Assembly (NCBI GenBank): GCA_013397845.1
Contig: VZTG01004474.1
Location: 462,886 to 526,885 of the forward strand
DNA length: 64,000 nucleotides
Reading direction: 5' to 3'
Source: Melanocharis versteri
Lineage: Eukaryota > Chordata > Aves > Passeriformes > Melanocharitidae
This document shows, in pieces, positions 1-13,250 of the stretch (within the stretch, counting starts at the first letter, position 1; every line of letters starts with the position of its first letter). Below the pieces are notes generated by a model. It ran no database searches and had not been told where the DNA came from. It saw nothing but the letters and a program-made list of their open reading frames with translations. Position numbers and translations under genes: made by a program.

Positions 1-3000
1 CATCCCAAGCAAAGCCAGACAGGGAACCCAGTTCAGAATGCAAGACCTCAAGCCCTCAGCACCTTGCCTTTTTATTTGAAAAGTTTTTATGGCCATCTGA
101 GCAATCAGGGCAAGAGAAGGAAGGCTAAAACAGCTCAGATGGATTCTTCCTTTTCAAGGTGGTGAATATATAACCAAGAGCTGTGAAAATACAGGAGGTC
201 TTTATATTAGTGCTAGGCTAATGGAAGGTGAATATGTTAAACTGACAATTATTCCTAGTTAAGACCTAACACATTTTTATTGCCTTGTGTATTTGTCTTG
301 CATTTTTAGTTTTTATTACTTTAAAGTATTTAAACTTGTTATTTTTTATCTGGATACTTATTCTTAGAGTGATTTCAGAATTCTTTGCTCACATGAAATT
401 TCTAAGTCCTAATATAAACGGAGGACTTAGCGAAATACATAGGGCATCTCTACACTTTCAATTCTTGAATTTACAGAAATATCTCTTTAGCTTTGGAAAA
501 GAATTCCAAATAAACATTAGATTAGTAGTTCTTTTCACTGGAGAACATGTAAGACAGTCACTATAAAATAAAATGTGTTCCTCTGTGTCACTTTTCAATG
601 ATTGTGGAAGCATAATATCATGGGGTTTTTTAGTAGGTAAAGAGGCAAAGTTTCTATTAACACAGATTTCAATCAGTGTTAGAAGGCATCCTTTTAATAC
701 TCTAATAAAAAAAAAAAATTAAGTTCAACTTTTGGGTCATGTATGGATGACTACAATTAGATAAGTGTAGCCCATGAGCCTGTCATTTTTTCCTCTCTTT
801 ACAGCTGTCTATTTATTGTTGCTTCAAATTGACTGTGAGGTTTTCTATTTCCCAGAAACAGCATGTTTGAAAGGAAATACAGAGTCTGAAATGAGGAAAA
901 TTAGAAATAAAAATAAAAGTACTTTTGAAGTAATTATGCTTGTTTCTTTGGACAGAGATGAAAACTTTTTCTTCACCTCTCTCTATCAGCTCATTATATT
1001 CACTAAAATGCTATTCAATTCTAAACCAACAAAAATAATGACAGTCAAACTGATGGCATTCAGAGGGCTAAGGTATGCAGAAAGCTAGCAATTGAAAAGG
1101 TCTAGAAACCTCTTTTTTTCATAATCTCGTGTGAAATATGTATGCATTTTATAATTAGAAGTGGAACCACTTGACAGCAAGCAAGAGCAAATTGGATTGA
1201 GTTTAAAAAGTGTCTTCAGCTTCAGGAAAAGAGAAGGCACAGTTTCATGGTATAAACTCCCCCTTAGATCACCTGCAAATACTGTATGTGTGTATTTAAA
1301 CTTGTAAATTTCATAAGCCAGACATCAATAGTTCAAAAAGCAAATTTATTTGCTAAATAAACCACATAAGAAATTATAATGACAGACAACCTATCAGCCT
1401 CTAAGAAGTACATATAAAAATCGTTTTAGACTGAGATTTTTGCAATGTGGGAATCCTCTTTGTGGATTAAAATGAAGTTGTCAGGAGTTTATGCAGCCAT
1501 CAGCCAAAAAACCTGCTTTGGAATCAAATTACTGGAGCAGACGTAGTGACACTTACTGCAGCTTTAGCACTGAGTAGGATGATGAAGCCTCAATAACCTG
1601 TTTTCCAGGATCTGAGTCCTTTCTCAGAGCCTCTACTTAAGCGAAATAAATAGACTCCTTTGGTGGCAGGTGACTGGTACAATGGGTAGAAGAGAAGGAG
1701 CGGTGGTCAGGTGGCTGCTGCCATCCTTTATTAGGCCTACTGAAGCTGTTCATCAAGCTTCCCCACATTTAATGCACATTTAATGTGGCATTAAAAATGA
1801 AATACTGTTTAGTAGACATTCAGGAACATGCACAAGATAATCTGTGCTGCACCAGAAAATGTGAAAACAAATTTTGTAGTTCCTGAATCAGTGTAGACAC
1901 AGCCAAAGAATTTATTTTGAGGATTTTTAAGGAAAAGTTGTTGTAAGAGACTGTACAAACTAGTACTAACTTTAGAGACAGAGTTGAATAAAAATTTAAC
2001 AGCTTTCTAGGTCTATCTAAAGAAGGTTAACAGTTCACAACTTTGAGAAAAAACATGAAAATGATAAAAAGCATAAAGTTGTCTGTCTTTAGGATTTAAT
2101 TGTCAAAGTTTCTTCATGATCTCAGCAACACAGAGATCTAGAAATGTTATATATATTGTATATATATATGTTATGTAAAAGAGTTTGAGTCTTATGGTAT
2201 CTTTTTTCTTGCCCCTGCTCTGTTTTTTATTTTGCGTCACTTTCACTACATCAAAGGCAAAATACTTTCAGTTTCATCACTTAAAAATATTTTGTTATTA
2301 CAGCAGGCAAGTTGATATGTAATTTTCTATCACTTAAAAAGGAAATCCCTCCTTGCCTCACACGACCCCCCAAGAAGAGGGCTCTTTTTGAAAAATGTAT
2401 TTCTTCCCTGAAGCACTCAGTGTGAGTTCTAATGGAATTTCAAGTTTCTTAATACCATTAGGATTCTTATCTGTTTCTTATACAGAATAAAACTATGGAA
2501 AACAGCTTGTGAGGTTCAGTTGGAGAAAACCTATATGTAAAAACAGAAAGTGACTGTTCTGTGAAGCAATATCAACAAACTGAGACTACTTGTAACTAAT
2601 AAACATAAAAAAATTATAGTAGTGACATGATTATAAGGTTCACTTTTCATTTAGAATTGGCTTATTGCAGGAAGAGCTAGCAAACCATCATGGTAAAACT
2701 GTGGTATCATAGTTTGTAGAGCTTCCGTTGTTAGCAGTGCAGCATGTGCTGCAAGCATTCTCATAAATAATGGCACCAAAAATGTGTTTTTCTCAGTACT
2801 GTTTCCCAGATTTCAAATATACAGGAGCAAAAGCCAAAATAGCATGTCATGGTGCAAGACAAGAGGGAGATTATAAAGGTGAGAGTTCAGCTTACTGTTT
2901 CACTTGCTTGCAGTTAGAACCTTTTCGCTGTTATCAGAAGTGTTGTTCACTGCCCCAGAGCAGACCTTGTAAGAGAGAACAGAGGTCACTGGGCTGCCTG

Positions 3001-4533
3001 CAGAGAGGAAAAAATAATCTAAAAATAAAGCTAGTTTTTCTGATACTGCTACTTCCTAGTGGTAGTATTTTAGTTTTACATGCAGGATGGATGTCTCTAA
3101 AAATTTCCACTTTTACTAATTTTCTCTTGCTCTACTTGCAAAATCTGAGGGGTGCTTTGAAAGCTCATCCTTCATTATATCAAAAAATAATGTTTAATAA
3201 TAAAGTAGAACTTGCAAAATTCATTGCTGATGTGAAATTTGGAGTTAAGGGCTGAGAATTTTTGCAGCCAAGTAAAAGTGGATTTGTCCTGTGATGCTAC
3301 GAATAAAAAAATCCAGCGCACAGACTAAGTCTACAGGGGTCCAGAATAAAATGTGTAACAGAGAACAGGTAAAGAACACACCTGAGAAGATGTGCTTGCA
3401 AGTCAGTAACGTGTCCTTGTCTCTAACCTTTCTACATTTGATAGAGAGGAAAATACATTAATAAAGAATACCAGGGGTGGATATACCATATGTTAATCAT
3501 GAGTCAAAGTTCATATTAAGAACACGTAGTGGCAAATATGTAAGTATTTCAGTCAAAATTAATCAGATTTAGGATGAGCTTGTTTCCAGTTTCATGGTGT
3601 ATAGTTTACAAACCTCTCAGGCAGTAGTAAAAATAATTACCTTGCTGAGCTACCATGGGTCAAAAGGAAAAATAGATTATGATGCTTAATGCCTTGAGAA
3701 GAGATACTAATGTTGAAAATGTCTTTCTCAGCAAACCTGAATAGTAAACAAATGGCCCTTCCAAGCAGCAATATCGCTATTCCCTGGCTCTATACTCCAG
3801 ACATATTTCCTGGCTCACCCCAGTCTTTGGTGCAAAACCAGAAAGAAAGATATCCAAATTAATTTTAAACAAGGACTCAAAGTCACTCTATGCAATACAT
3901 TTAAAGTCCTTCTATTTTGCAGCTGAGAACATGGAAGTACATAGACTTCATTTATCTATAGAGGATACATTTTGCTACTTTCTGTCTTAGTAGAGGAGAA
4001 GATACTGTAAAATCTTAAGGGAGAGCTAGAAGTCAAAGGCCAAACAATTTTATTTTTGATAGAGAGCATGTAGCAACTTAAACGTAAACTGGAAAGAAAA
4101 TATTTTTCCTCGTGATTTGCTACCCCTTTGCAAAACCATCCCCATGGTGAAGTCAGGGAGCAAAGCAATAGACAGAAAAAAATGAGAAGAAAATATGAGT
4201 CTGAGGGAGCAAATAAAAAGAGTAAGAATACAGCTTGGCATCCAATCCATCCCAATTGCAAATGTTTCTTGTTCCATTCCCAGAGATGAGATATTTTCTG
4301 GGTCAAACAAAGGAGACCTTATTAGTGGCCAAGGTTAATTTCTTCAGTTCTCTTGCAAATAAATTTAAACACATAGCTTAAGTCAGCTCTGAGCCACAGA
4401 AAGTAACCTGAGCTAGGTGTTGTAATCAGCACTACTGGAGTTTGCCGTTCCTACTTCCCTAATCTTCCTCAGACACTTGAAAGTATCTTTCCGTACGCAA
4501 CATAATGCTACATATTTACAGAAAAAACATTGT
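1..4533. other. Noncoding AT-rich stretch, no gene recognised
   Basis: No coding exon, RNA gene or classifiable mobile element is recognised here. Minor features are a short A run near 707-718 and an alternating TA tract near 2148-2173. The longest open frame of the window (2770-3255, plus, 161 codons) lies here. Its product shows no recognisable domain, signal peptide or repeat, and its flanks lack convincing splice sites, so I treat it as chance. The stretch is probably intergenic or intronic. Confidence 0.6.
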
Positions 4534-4590
4534 ATCATCTACTATATATTACGTACATAATAGCCTACTGTGTTACGTATAGTAGATGAT
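4534..4590. repeat. Inverted repeat with 13-bp perfect arms
   Basis: The left arm ATCATCTACTATA (4534-4546) is the exact reverse complement of the right arm at 4578-4590. A TACGTA-type core lies just inside each arm. The spacer is 31 nt, and an AT-alternating tract follows to about 4680. A further imperfect copy of the right arm (GTAGTAGACGAT) occurs near 4672-4683. It could be a cruciform-prone AT element or the decayed end of a small DNA transposon. No terminal duplication is visible to decide. Confidence 0.55.
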
Positions 4591-7500
4591 TATACATACA
4601 TATATATATAAAATACATAGTAGTGTTATAATGCTATATAGTATATTGTGCATATAATATATTGTGGTATTGTAGTAGACGATGTTGCAATATTTTCCTT
4701 AAAGCACCAATAAATTATTTCTGTTGCCATTATCACAAGAAGAATTGACATTTCATACTGAAGGAAAATATGCAGAGTCAAATGGATTTTTGCAGCCCTC
4801 TGCGTAAATGACCTCCAAACTTTAAAGCCCTGTCTCCTGGGATTGACTAGACTATTTGCTTAAATCATAGTCATATTATTCAGTAGTGCTACAAAAAGCT
4901 GGGGAAAAAAAAAAAAGTGTTTGAATCCTTCTACTTTCCTTTGTGCAAATGGCTGGCATATTTTTCCCCTTGAAAAATATATACAATTGTCTTAGATATT
5001 TCCAAATATATTCAGGTTGTTTAAAAGAATGCTAGTCTAACATTTATTAATCCTTTATTGTAGATGAGAAAGCATTAGGCCCAGGTGAGATACTGGCTTG
5101 CAAAAGAAGTTATGTTTCAGGTTAATCTAAAAAATTTCAAAGATCATTCACTTTTAATCCCTGTCTAGATCCAAATTTCACTCTCAATATGTTGCAAACA
5201 CAACGCTAAATATAAATTTTCTTTGAATTTATAATGCAAAACTTTATTCCTTCAGATATAAAAAAACCCTGACATTCTTGACAAGGTTATATAGCTTCTT
5301 GTAATTTATTTTTCTACTAGGTTTACTAGGTAATTCTGTATTTCATCATTTCTGTAGATTTAATGATTATCAGTTTGCTCCTGCTTTATACCTTTGACAT
5401 CTAGCTCTAATAATCTACACCCATATCCGTAACACTGACAGCTCTTTAAACAAGTTACTGGTGCAATGTGGTATAGTACAGAGTATTCAAATGCTGAATT
5501 ATTTCATTTTAAGAACTTCATATATAATGACAATTTCACCATTTGAAATGTCATGCCTGTACTTAAACCTTAAAAAAAATAATAATCCCATGATTTACTT
5601 GGTAGTTATCGAAAATTGCAAATAAACATCTGGCAAGCCTTTATTGCTGTCTACCAAACAGAAAATAATGAAAAGACAAAGCTGTTCAGGATATCTCTAG
5701 CCTTAAACACAGACATCAATGCATATATAGTAAAAGCAAATAGTTTAGAATTTTTTTCCAAAACTATCTTAATTCTGGGGTTCCAAGTTTTGAAAATGAC
5801 CCTCTTCTTATGGTTCAAGTCTCTTTTAATGCAAATGCAGAGTCTCACCTATTCACACCTCTTTTTGGATCTGAATAACATATAATGGGTCCCTAGGAAA
5901 TTCAAATCACTGGAATCTTTAAAAATACAGATAATACATCTGCCAAACCTAGTGACTTTATTCCAAATTTGGTTTAGATGTCGTCAGAAGTAAAGACTTT
6001 CATGAGTCACTAATTAGAATTCCAAAATTACCCCTCAATTTTCCTTGACTTCTCCAAGCACACTTTCCACAATTTGACAAAGATCCTCTCTAAAGTGTAT
6101 ATATATGTAAAAAAAAAAGACAATCTGCAAAAGGAGAAAAAAGAAAACACCCTGAAGACCCCAATATGAAAAACTGTAAGTCAGTTTCCTTGCAAAATAC
6201 GCTATGCCTCTGAAAATGTAAATAAAAATATAAATATAAGTATAAAAGAAAACATAATATACAGTCTGTATAAACTGTCTATAAGCAAACATGTTAATGA
6301 GTTCTGTAGAAGGTAGGAAATACAGGTAGCTTGGGAGTTCTGAACTCTTGAATGCATTCATCAAAATTGAGATCAGAACTTTGGTAGCAATTTTACTGTA
6401 TAAAATGAGTGTAGAAAAAAGAGATAAGCCTTTCATAGTTTCCTTAAGAGACAGATCATTGTAGACATCTTATAAACAGTTGAATGTTATAATTTTGTCA
6501 TATTTACTAGTCTCATACCATTGCTGATCAATAATGGATTATATGAATTTTCATCGATGATACTCTTCTGGGTGTTTTTATCCTAGAAACATCTTTATAT
6601 AACTGGCCCAGAAGTAATGTGCAGTCTTAGGGATCATATTGGATGTGGGATAAAATGGAAACATCATGATCTTTGATCTTGTACTCAAACTTCTCAAAAA
6701 ATATTGTTTTAATTCTTTTTTTGAATTGATTTTTCTCTCACGTGTGAGTATACCCAACTGTGGCCCATGGAGACCAAGAACACAAGCCAGCTCTCTATAC
6801 CATTTACCAAGTCTGCCTGTCACTAAGTGCATAGTCTGCTGCATCAACTCTTCCCTGGGAACAGATAATAAACAGTAAGTTAGCACAGTGACAACTCAAT
6901 TCCCCAATAGCCTTGGATCTTGTTACCTGAAATGGCTCACGTGAGAACATAAGCATTTCTTTTTACCTGCCCAGTTCAAAACTTCTTCCTCAAACTTATG
7001 CCACTGTTTACATTATGTCTATTTAACAAAACTCTGCATTTCCTAGGTCCTAGAAGGCCTTGTGTCTGTACCAGAATTTAACACTGATGTACAATTCACT
7101 ATCAGAAAAACTGACACATATTTAATTCACAGCTTACTGAATTTTCAAAGAGACTTCTGAACATTAAAGAACAATTGCAGTGCTGTCAGTGGTTGATTCC
7201 TCCACATCCTAAAAACTACAGTATTTTTTCTGTAGTTAAAAATCCAGTCTGAATGTGTTCCTCTGGCCCCTGGACCCTTACTTCTGTTAACAGTTTCCAT
7301 GTCCAGCAATATTGCAGTTTCCTTTATTTTTACTGCCTCCACAAATCTTCCCAGGAGATATCTAAGCAACATATTTGCCACCTCCTGATTGAAATGTATC
7401 ACATGTTCTTCTTTGAAATTCTTAGAGGTAGAAGTGTCACAGTGGAAGAACAGCTGAAGGATCTTAGTCCCTGGCATGCTGAAGTACTTCATAACCGTAC

Positions 7501-8479
7501 TATTCCTTCATACAAGGAAACTCTGACCAAGATACAAAATAAAAACTACATCAGCCCTGTTTGACTTGATCAATCAAAATGGACAAGATTAATTTCTCAC
7601 ACATTATATTTTTAATTTAATTATTAGTCCTTGTTCAATGACCAGCAAACTCTGAAAGTATGTGATGGTTGTATAAAACTACGAAAATGCCTCAGAAATT
7701 AAAATGGATAGTGATCTGGAGTTTATCATAACAACCTGTGGATAAAATTCAGCTGTCAATCCAGCAAGGTCTGAGACACATGGGGCAGTATGATAAAAGA
7801 TGGCTTAAGGGAGACCAGCCTGATTGTACTACACCATCTCAAATAACCCATTAGCATTTAGGTACCTGAATGCCAACCCTTACTTGCATACTAATATAAC
7901 TGTCAAATAATAAAGATCATCTCTTTCAATTTAGATGAAATTTTCTTGCTGAGGTTTTAGGAAGTCTTTAATACCTAGGTATAACAAGAACATTTTCTTT
8001 GTAAGCATCTAAGAATTACTGCTGTATGAAACGTGAATGCTGCTTGCTGATAATAAGTTCATTCTATGTTATTTGAGACACATATTTTATTATTTGCTTA
8101 CAGTCTTTCAGTTGTTTAACCCAGCTAAGGTTTGCTGTTGTCTCTTTCCACTTAAGGTTATTTTAAAAATAGATTGATACTACTGTTCTGCTCTTTGAAG
8201 AACACATAAAAGTAGCAGATGAGTTCACAGCTGATAAAGGTTAAAACTCTGAGTTACATTTGCAGTTTGTTAACCTTAATGTCTGACATGAGAATATCAG
8301 TGTCATCTCTTATGAGCATATTTGTAAGTTAGTTTAATGTTCCAGTTGATTGAAAGAGCTGATAGAAATAGTATGCTCCTAGATTACTCTGCTTGCGGTG
8401 GAAATATTTAAATATTTACCCAATAAATATTTAACTTATAACATCATAAGGAAGAGCAATTTCACCTTCACCTACCATT
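4591..8479. other. Noncoding stretch, nothing classifiable
   Basis: AT-rich sequence with short open frames on both strands (for example 6035-6436 minus and 7145-7492 minus). None has recognisable protein similarity or a plausible exon structure. No mobile element could be named. Confidence 0.55.
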
Positions 8480-8497
8480 AAAAAAAAAAAAAAAAAA
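8480..8497 (+). repeat. Poly(A) run of 18
   Basis: An uninterrupted run of 18 A residues. It could be a simple repeat or the tail of a decayed retroposed sequence. No recognisable body or target-site duplication was found upstream. Confidence 0.85.
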
Positions 8498-9269
8498 TTG
8501 TTCCTGGGCTTTAAGACTACTAGCATGTACTGAAATGTAAAAACTCTAGAAGTAAATATGGTGAAAAATTATTTTTGATGAGCTCTTCCACTGACATGAG
8601 CATTCTGCATTATGATTTTCAAGGTCTATTTTTGCTAGCTAAATAGAAAACAGGGCTATATAATACACATCAAGATGTAAAATTTGGCATATTTGTACTC
8701 ATCTGGTTGTCTGGATGTGTTTTTCGAGAAATGGCTGTGTAGTTAAATGGATATCAACTTACAGCAGCTCAGAATTTGGTTCATTATATCAATAGTTGTA
8801 ATAACATAACACTTTTCTTGCAGGTTTACCTAGCACCATGTTTTTCCCAGATCTGGGATAGAGCAGCTATGAAGTACCTCTGTGGCTATTCCTCGAGACA
8901 GAGGCCCCTGCTGACAGTGATTCTGGAGCCAGTGCAGTCCCCTCTACAAGATGGAAATGTTGTCACCTAATTTCTGCAAGTAAATGAAAGATTGAAGAGC
9001 TAGAGTTTCTGGCTTGCCAGCAATGTTAAAACACTTTCGTGCAGAAAAAACAGGACAAAGGTTGTGTCTCCAAAGAATGTGTAATCAGCTGAACATCTCT
9101 AGGGGCCTGAATATAAATTTGGGTACAAGCACATTTTGGCAACATTAGAATGACACTGTAACACAATTTAATGAACACTTTGTTAAATTTAACAAGAGAG
9201 TGATTTTACCGAACAGGATCAGAGACCTTGTTATGTCCAAATAGAGGAAATATCAAAAAGAAGAAATTG
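8498..9269. other. Noncoding stretch, nothing classifiable
   Basis: No gene or repeat is recognised. An open frame at 8776-8970 (64 codons) has no recognisable similarity. Confidence 0.5.
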
Positions 9270-9665
9270 CGTCTCTGGATCAGGTCAGTGCTCCATCTGG
9301 CACAGAGGCATGAGCCTGACAGTGACAGATCCTCCGGAGGAAGGCACAGCAAACTGCCGACCTGGCTGCTGGCGGATTGTCTTGTTTTCTCTGATGGAAG
9401 TGGCAACGACCAGCTTATGCTCTGAGGTATGGAGATTTACATTTTTATCCTATCTAAAGCATTAGTTTATGTTCTTGATTTACATGTGAATGCAAAATCC
9501 TTTTTCAGTGTCCTTAGTCATAATCCTTATGACCTCTTGTGGAAGTAAGTCCCAAGGTGTGGGGCTGGCAGTACATGTTGCAGAAGATTTTCCTCCTCCT
9601 CCACAGTCTTTCCTTTGTTACATCCAACACACCTGCGCTTCCACAAAAGGGAAAATAATGTAATT
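9270..9665 (-). repeat. Old amniote CR1-like retroposon remnant
   Basis: The stretch around 9277-9335 (reading GATCAGGTCAGTGCTCCATC onward to a TGACAGTG motif) resembles the widespread amniote CR1-like repeat containing 'ggtcagaccaaaggtccatc'. Around 9525-9600 the text resembles the same family's segment on loss of a protecting group of residues before 'ttccacaagtt...aagaagtacttcct'. The intervening part is diverged. The orientation is inferred from the CR1 order. Family assignment is from memory of the pattern and is tentative. Confidence 0.4.
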
Positions 9666-12600
9666 TTTTTTTTTCACTAAAATGAAAAGATTGAGGGCAA
9701 GGTAATGGAGAGGCTAGATTCAAAATGATAGTAATGCTTTGGCAACCCTGTCACACACAGAGTGATGCTCATGTTTCTTCTATACATGGGCTTGCTGAAG
9801 GGGTTGTCAGGGTTGAGGAGGACTTTCCCAAGCCAGAAGGAACTCTTCCAGCTCACTGCACAATGTGCAACTCTTCGGGATGTCCAAAAAATTAGTGCTG
9901 AGAAACAGTGTGGGTTTAAATGTTTGTTTAACGGTCACAGCCATTCTGAATCTCACAGATTCTGAGACTGCTGTTCCCTCGGATGTGTAAATAGGTAGGC
10001 TGTAAGGCCCATGTGAAGGCAAGCAGTGAAATTTCACTGGCATGTTGACCTGAGGAAGACATGCAATACAAACAAACGTGTCTCTGCTCTTATTGCAAGA
10101 CGTCTGCCCTTTGTGCCCATCAGCACACGCATAGGCACATGTGTGGAGGATTTTATTACCTAAGACTTAGGATCACTAAGATTTTAAAGGAGTTTTGAGA
10201 TTTTAGGTACTTGGCATACTCTTTGTTACTGGCCCACGGAGTTGTGTGCAGAAAATATTATGCACAAGCATAGAGGACTGTAATAGCTCGTCTAATGTAG
10301 TGAGCTCTAGCTAAGAAATACTCTTACTCATGAGTTACTAATAAGGAAGTGGGTCCTAGAAAATGAGTGAGAATAACTGTGTGGTTTTCGATACAATGTC
10401 TTTCTTTCAGAGGCTGAAGCTTTAGGTCAGATGATGAACAGTTTAACTTCTAAATACAGTTTATATCAATGAGTGGACATGGTTGGAAGGAAGTGTGTAT
10501 TGAATTTCAATTTTCTCATAAAGTTTAATCAAGATTTGCATTGAAGCAAAATGAGTATAACATAGGAATCAAGATCATCTGTGCAGGTTTGAAAAGAGAC
10601 ATTCTCTTTGCTGCATGGAACATAATGAAATAACTTGGAAAGAAAATTAGCATATAATTTTCTATTTCTTTCTGTGAAAGAAAGTTATCATGAAGTTTAA
10701 CATGTGCTATTTCCTTAATGAATAATTTCACCATACTTGCTTTTTATAAGATAATATATTTGCATATCAACCCACTGAGCTTCTCCAATTGTTGAACAAA
10801 AAATATTCCTTATTCACACTTTTAAAAAATCCATCTCCCAGTAAACATTTTCAGTAAATATGTACATATATTTTTATGATTAAAAAATGAACCAATTAGA
10901 AAACTGGTAAAACAAATTTTAGAAAAGAAGCAAGAGTTGGAAGGGCTGATGGAGAGACAGATGGCTCTTTTTATCTAATATCTCATTGTATTATACCAAA
11001 TGGTGCTTTAAAAGTTTTAAACTGAGCCAGCTCCAGAACTGCTGTATGGTCCAGTATGCCAGGCAATATATTTCTATTGTAAAGACACCAAAGTGGCTGA
11101 AAAGTCACCTCAGAGCTTGTAAGAAACAACAAAAAAATCGTTGTCTGCTGGCAGAGGAACTGGGCATAATTGTCTGTGATTCAGAAACAAAAGCTGAAGC
11201 AGAACTGTTTTGTCAGAGAACCCCTGAGAATCTGAATTTATTGTTCATGCTGATGATATAGCAGGTTTTTAGGTAACAGTCATCTTCAAATGGTTGTCCT
11301 TATCCCATAAACAAGCACACCCTCTCAGGGACACTGGATCCCTGTCATCACTGCCAAAGGTCTGCCCACCACTGTATTGTTTCATGACAAAGGAAAGGAT
11401 TCAGAAAACCTATTACACAAAAGGAGAGGAGCACTGCCCTCTCTAGGCTCCTATTGATTTAAAATATATAAATTAAGTGGTGAGTTTTCTAGTGGAAAAA
11501 AAAAATCTATTATTTTCTAATGTGTAGTCTTAATGCAGTCTACATGTACCTCAGAGAATTCTCTTTTCTTCCAAAAAAACATACCACTACTTGTTGTTTC
11601 AGTGTTAAATTTATGTGTCTTCATCTCTTTATTTCCAGGTCCTCAGGCACTTGCATTCCTAAATATGGAGCCTGCATGGGGTGATATAGTATTTAATGAA
11701 TCTCTTTTATCACCAGAAGTCATGTGAAAAATAACTTTCTGTCCTTTTAATTAAACTGGAAGTATAGAAATCTCAGGCTGTGGCTTTAGAAGGAAAAGCC
11801 ATTTTATCAGCAGGGTGTTTTTGTTAATTTGTTTTAGTTAGGTGTTTGAGTTAATTCAGATGAAAACAACTTTTGGGTCTATTTTTGACTAGTGTTTTTG
11901 TTGAGTTATAACAATACTTTAATGTTGAGGTCATGCTCTACCAATAAATTGAATACAAAAAAGGAATTTTGGTGTTTTTTGTTGGTTTTGGCTTTTTAAG
12001 TTGTCCATTTTACCACTTAAAATTTTTGAATATTTATTAAGATAAAGGTAGTACAAAATAATTTATTATATTTACTAAAGTGACTGTATTTAACAACTTC
12101 CAGAAGAGGGTTCTGTTTTCCCCTAGTAATGGGGTAATTTTCAATGGCAAGATTAGTGTGCCCGTTGAAAGAACGTAGTCCCTCCTCTGGCAGAAACTTC
12201 CTTTCTAGAGCTCACTTGATCTTGTGTGTGATTTGTAGAAATCTTGCTGATTTACTCTTTCATTGTTTGTTACTTCAATTCTGTCCTTCTTCTTCTTCCC
12301 AAAAACGTCATGGTTCAACATCTTAATTTTTAATATGGATTCTTTCCTTTTTTGAGTTATGCATAGAGGATGGTCTACTTTATTTGACTGATTATTAGGC
12401 AACTTCTTACATCTCTGAGTCATTGCTTTAGTATGAAATTACTTCTGTGTAGAGCCCTATATTCCCCACAACATAAATTCACGAAAAAAGTATAACAAAC
12501 AAGTGAACAGGTGTAAGTGCCTGGAGCTCATTGCTGGGCTCTTGGATGAGGTTACTCAGCATTTTAATCAAGCATTTTGGGGTGAAGTATTTGAGTTTTG

Positions 12601-13200
12601 GTTTATTAATTTGAGTTTGGAGGAACAATCTAGGTTTTTTATTATTTTCTAACAAACTGCAGTTCTGGACCTATGATACAATATGTATGCAAATGAGGGC
12701 TCTAGCTTTCAAAAAAGACATATTTTCACTATTAGTTCATTGCCCTTTACTATTTTGAAAACTGGCTTTGAAACTGAAAACTTCCTACTATATCTGAAGA
12801 AGAAAGGCCTGACTTTATCATGTTGATTTGAGAAATCAGATTTTGCCCACTGTAATCCATTATTTATACTTGCCAAGCTATTCTGAAATGCATTTCAGTG
12901 CTTTGGAAGATTTTATGTAAAACAATATGACAGAAGTTTTTCAGCCTGTCAGATAATTTGACTGGCTATGCATAAGTACTAAGGATTTTAGTAATTGCTG
13001 TTCTGCAGTTAATGCTTCTTGCAAATATAATTCATCTTTCTTGAATTTTCTGTCAGATGCCTGAAGTGATTGTTTCTATTTGAAATTGTAATTTGGTGCT
13101 AATTTGAAGTCACCATGGCTCGGGTTTTGGTATTGGTTAGTGTTACTAAGTGTTCAAGCGATAATGAACAATCAGTCTAGTGAACGATACAGTTTTTTAA
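9666..13200. other. Noncoding stretch, nothing classifiable
   Basis: AT-rich unique sequence with a T/G-rich patch near 11970-12000. Short open frames only (for example 10986-11261, plus, 91 codons), none recognisable. Confidence 0.55.
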
Positions 13201-13250
13201 TATAATTATGGTGTATAATTATGGTGAATGTGTGTGTGTGTGTGCGCATA
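13201..13250. repeat. 13-bp tandem duplication followed by (TG)n
   Basis: TATAATTATGGTG occurs twice in perfect tandem at 13201-13226. A short (TG)n run with a CGCATATA end follows at 13229-13250. This is a simple repeat and likely length-variable. Confidence 0.85.

Noticed and set aside
2770..3255. 161-codon open frame, the longest in the window
   Set aside because: No recognisable domain, no supporting splice context, and low-complexity lysine/leucine-rich sequence at its end. This length is expected by chance in 64 kb read in six frames.
5041..5110. Faint resemblance to a MIR-type SINE ('gtagatgagaaagcattagg')
   Set aside because: Only a dozen or so bases match and there is no conserved core or tail.
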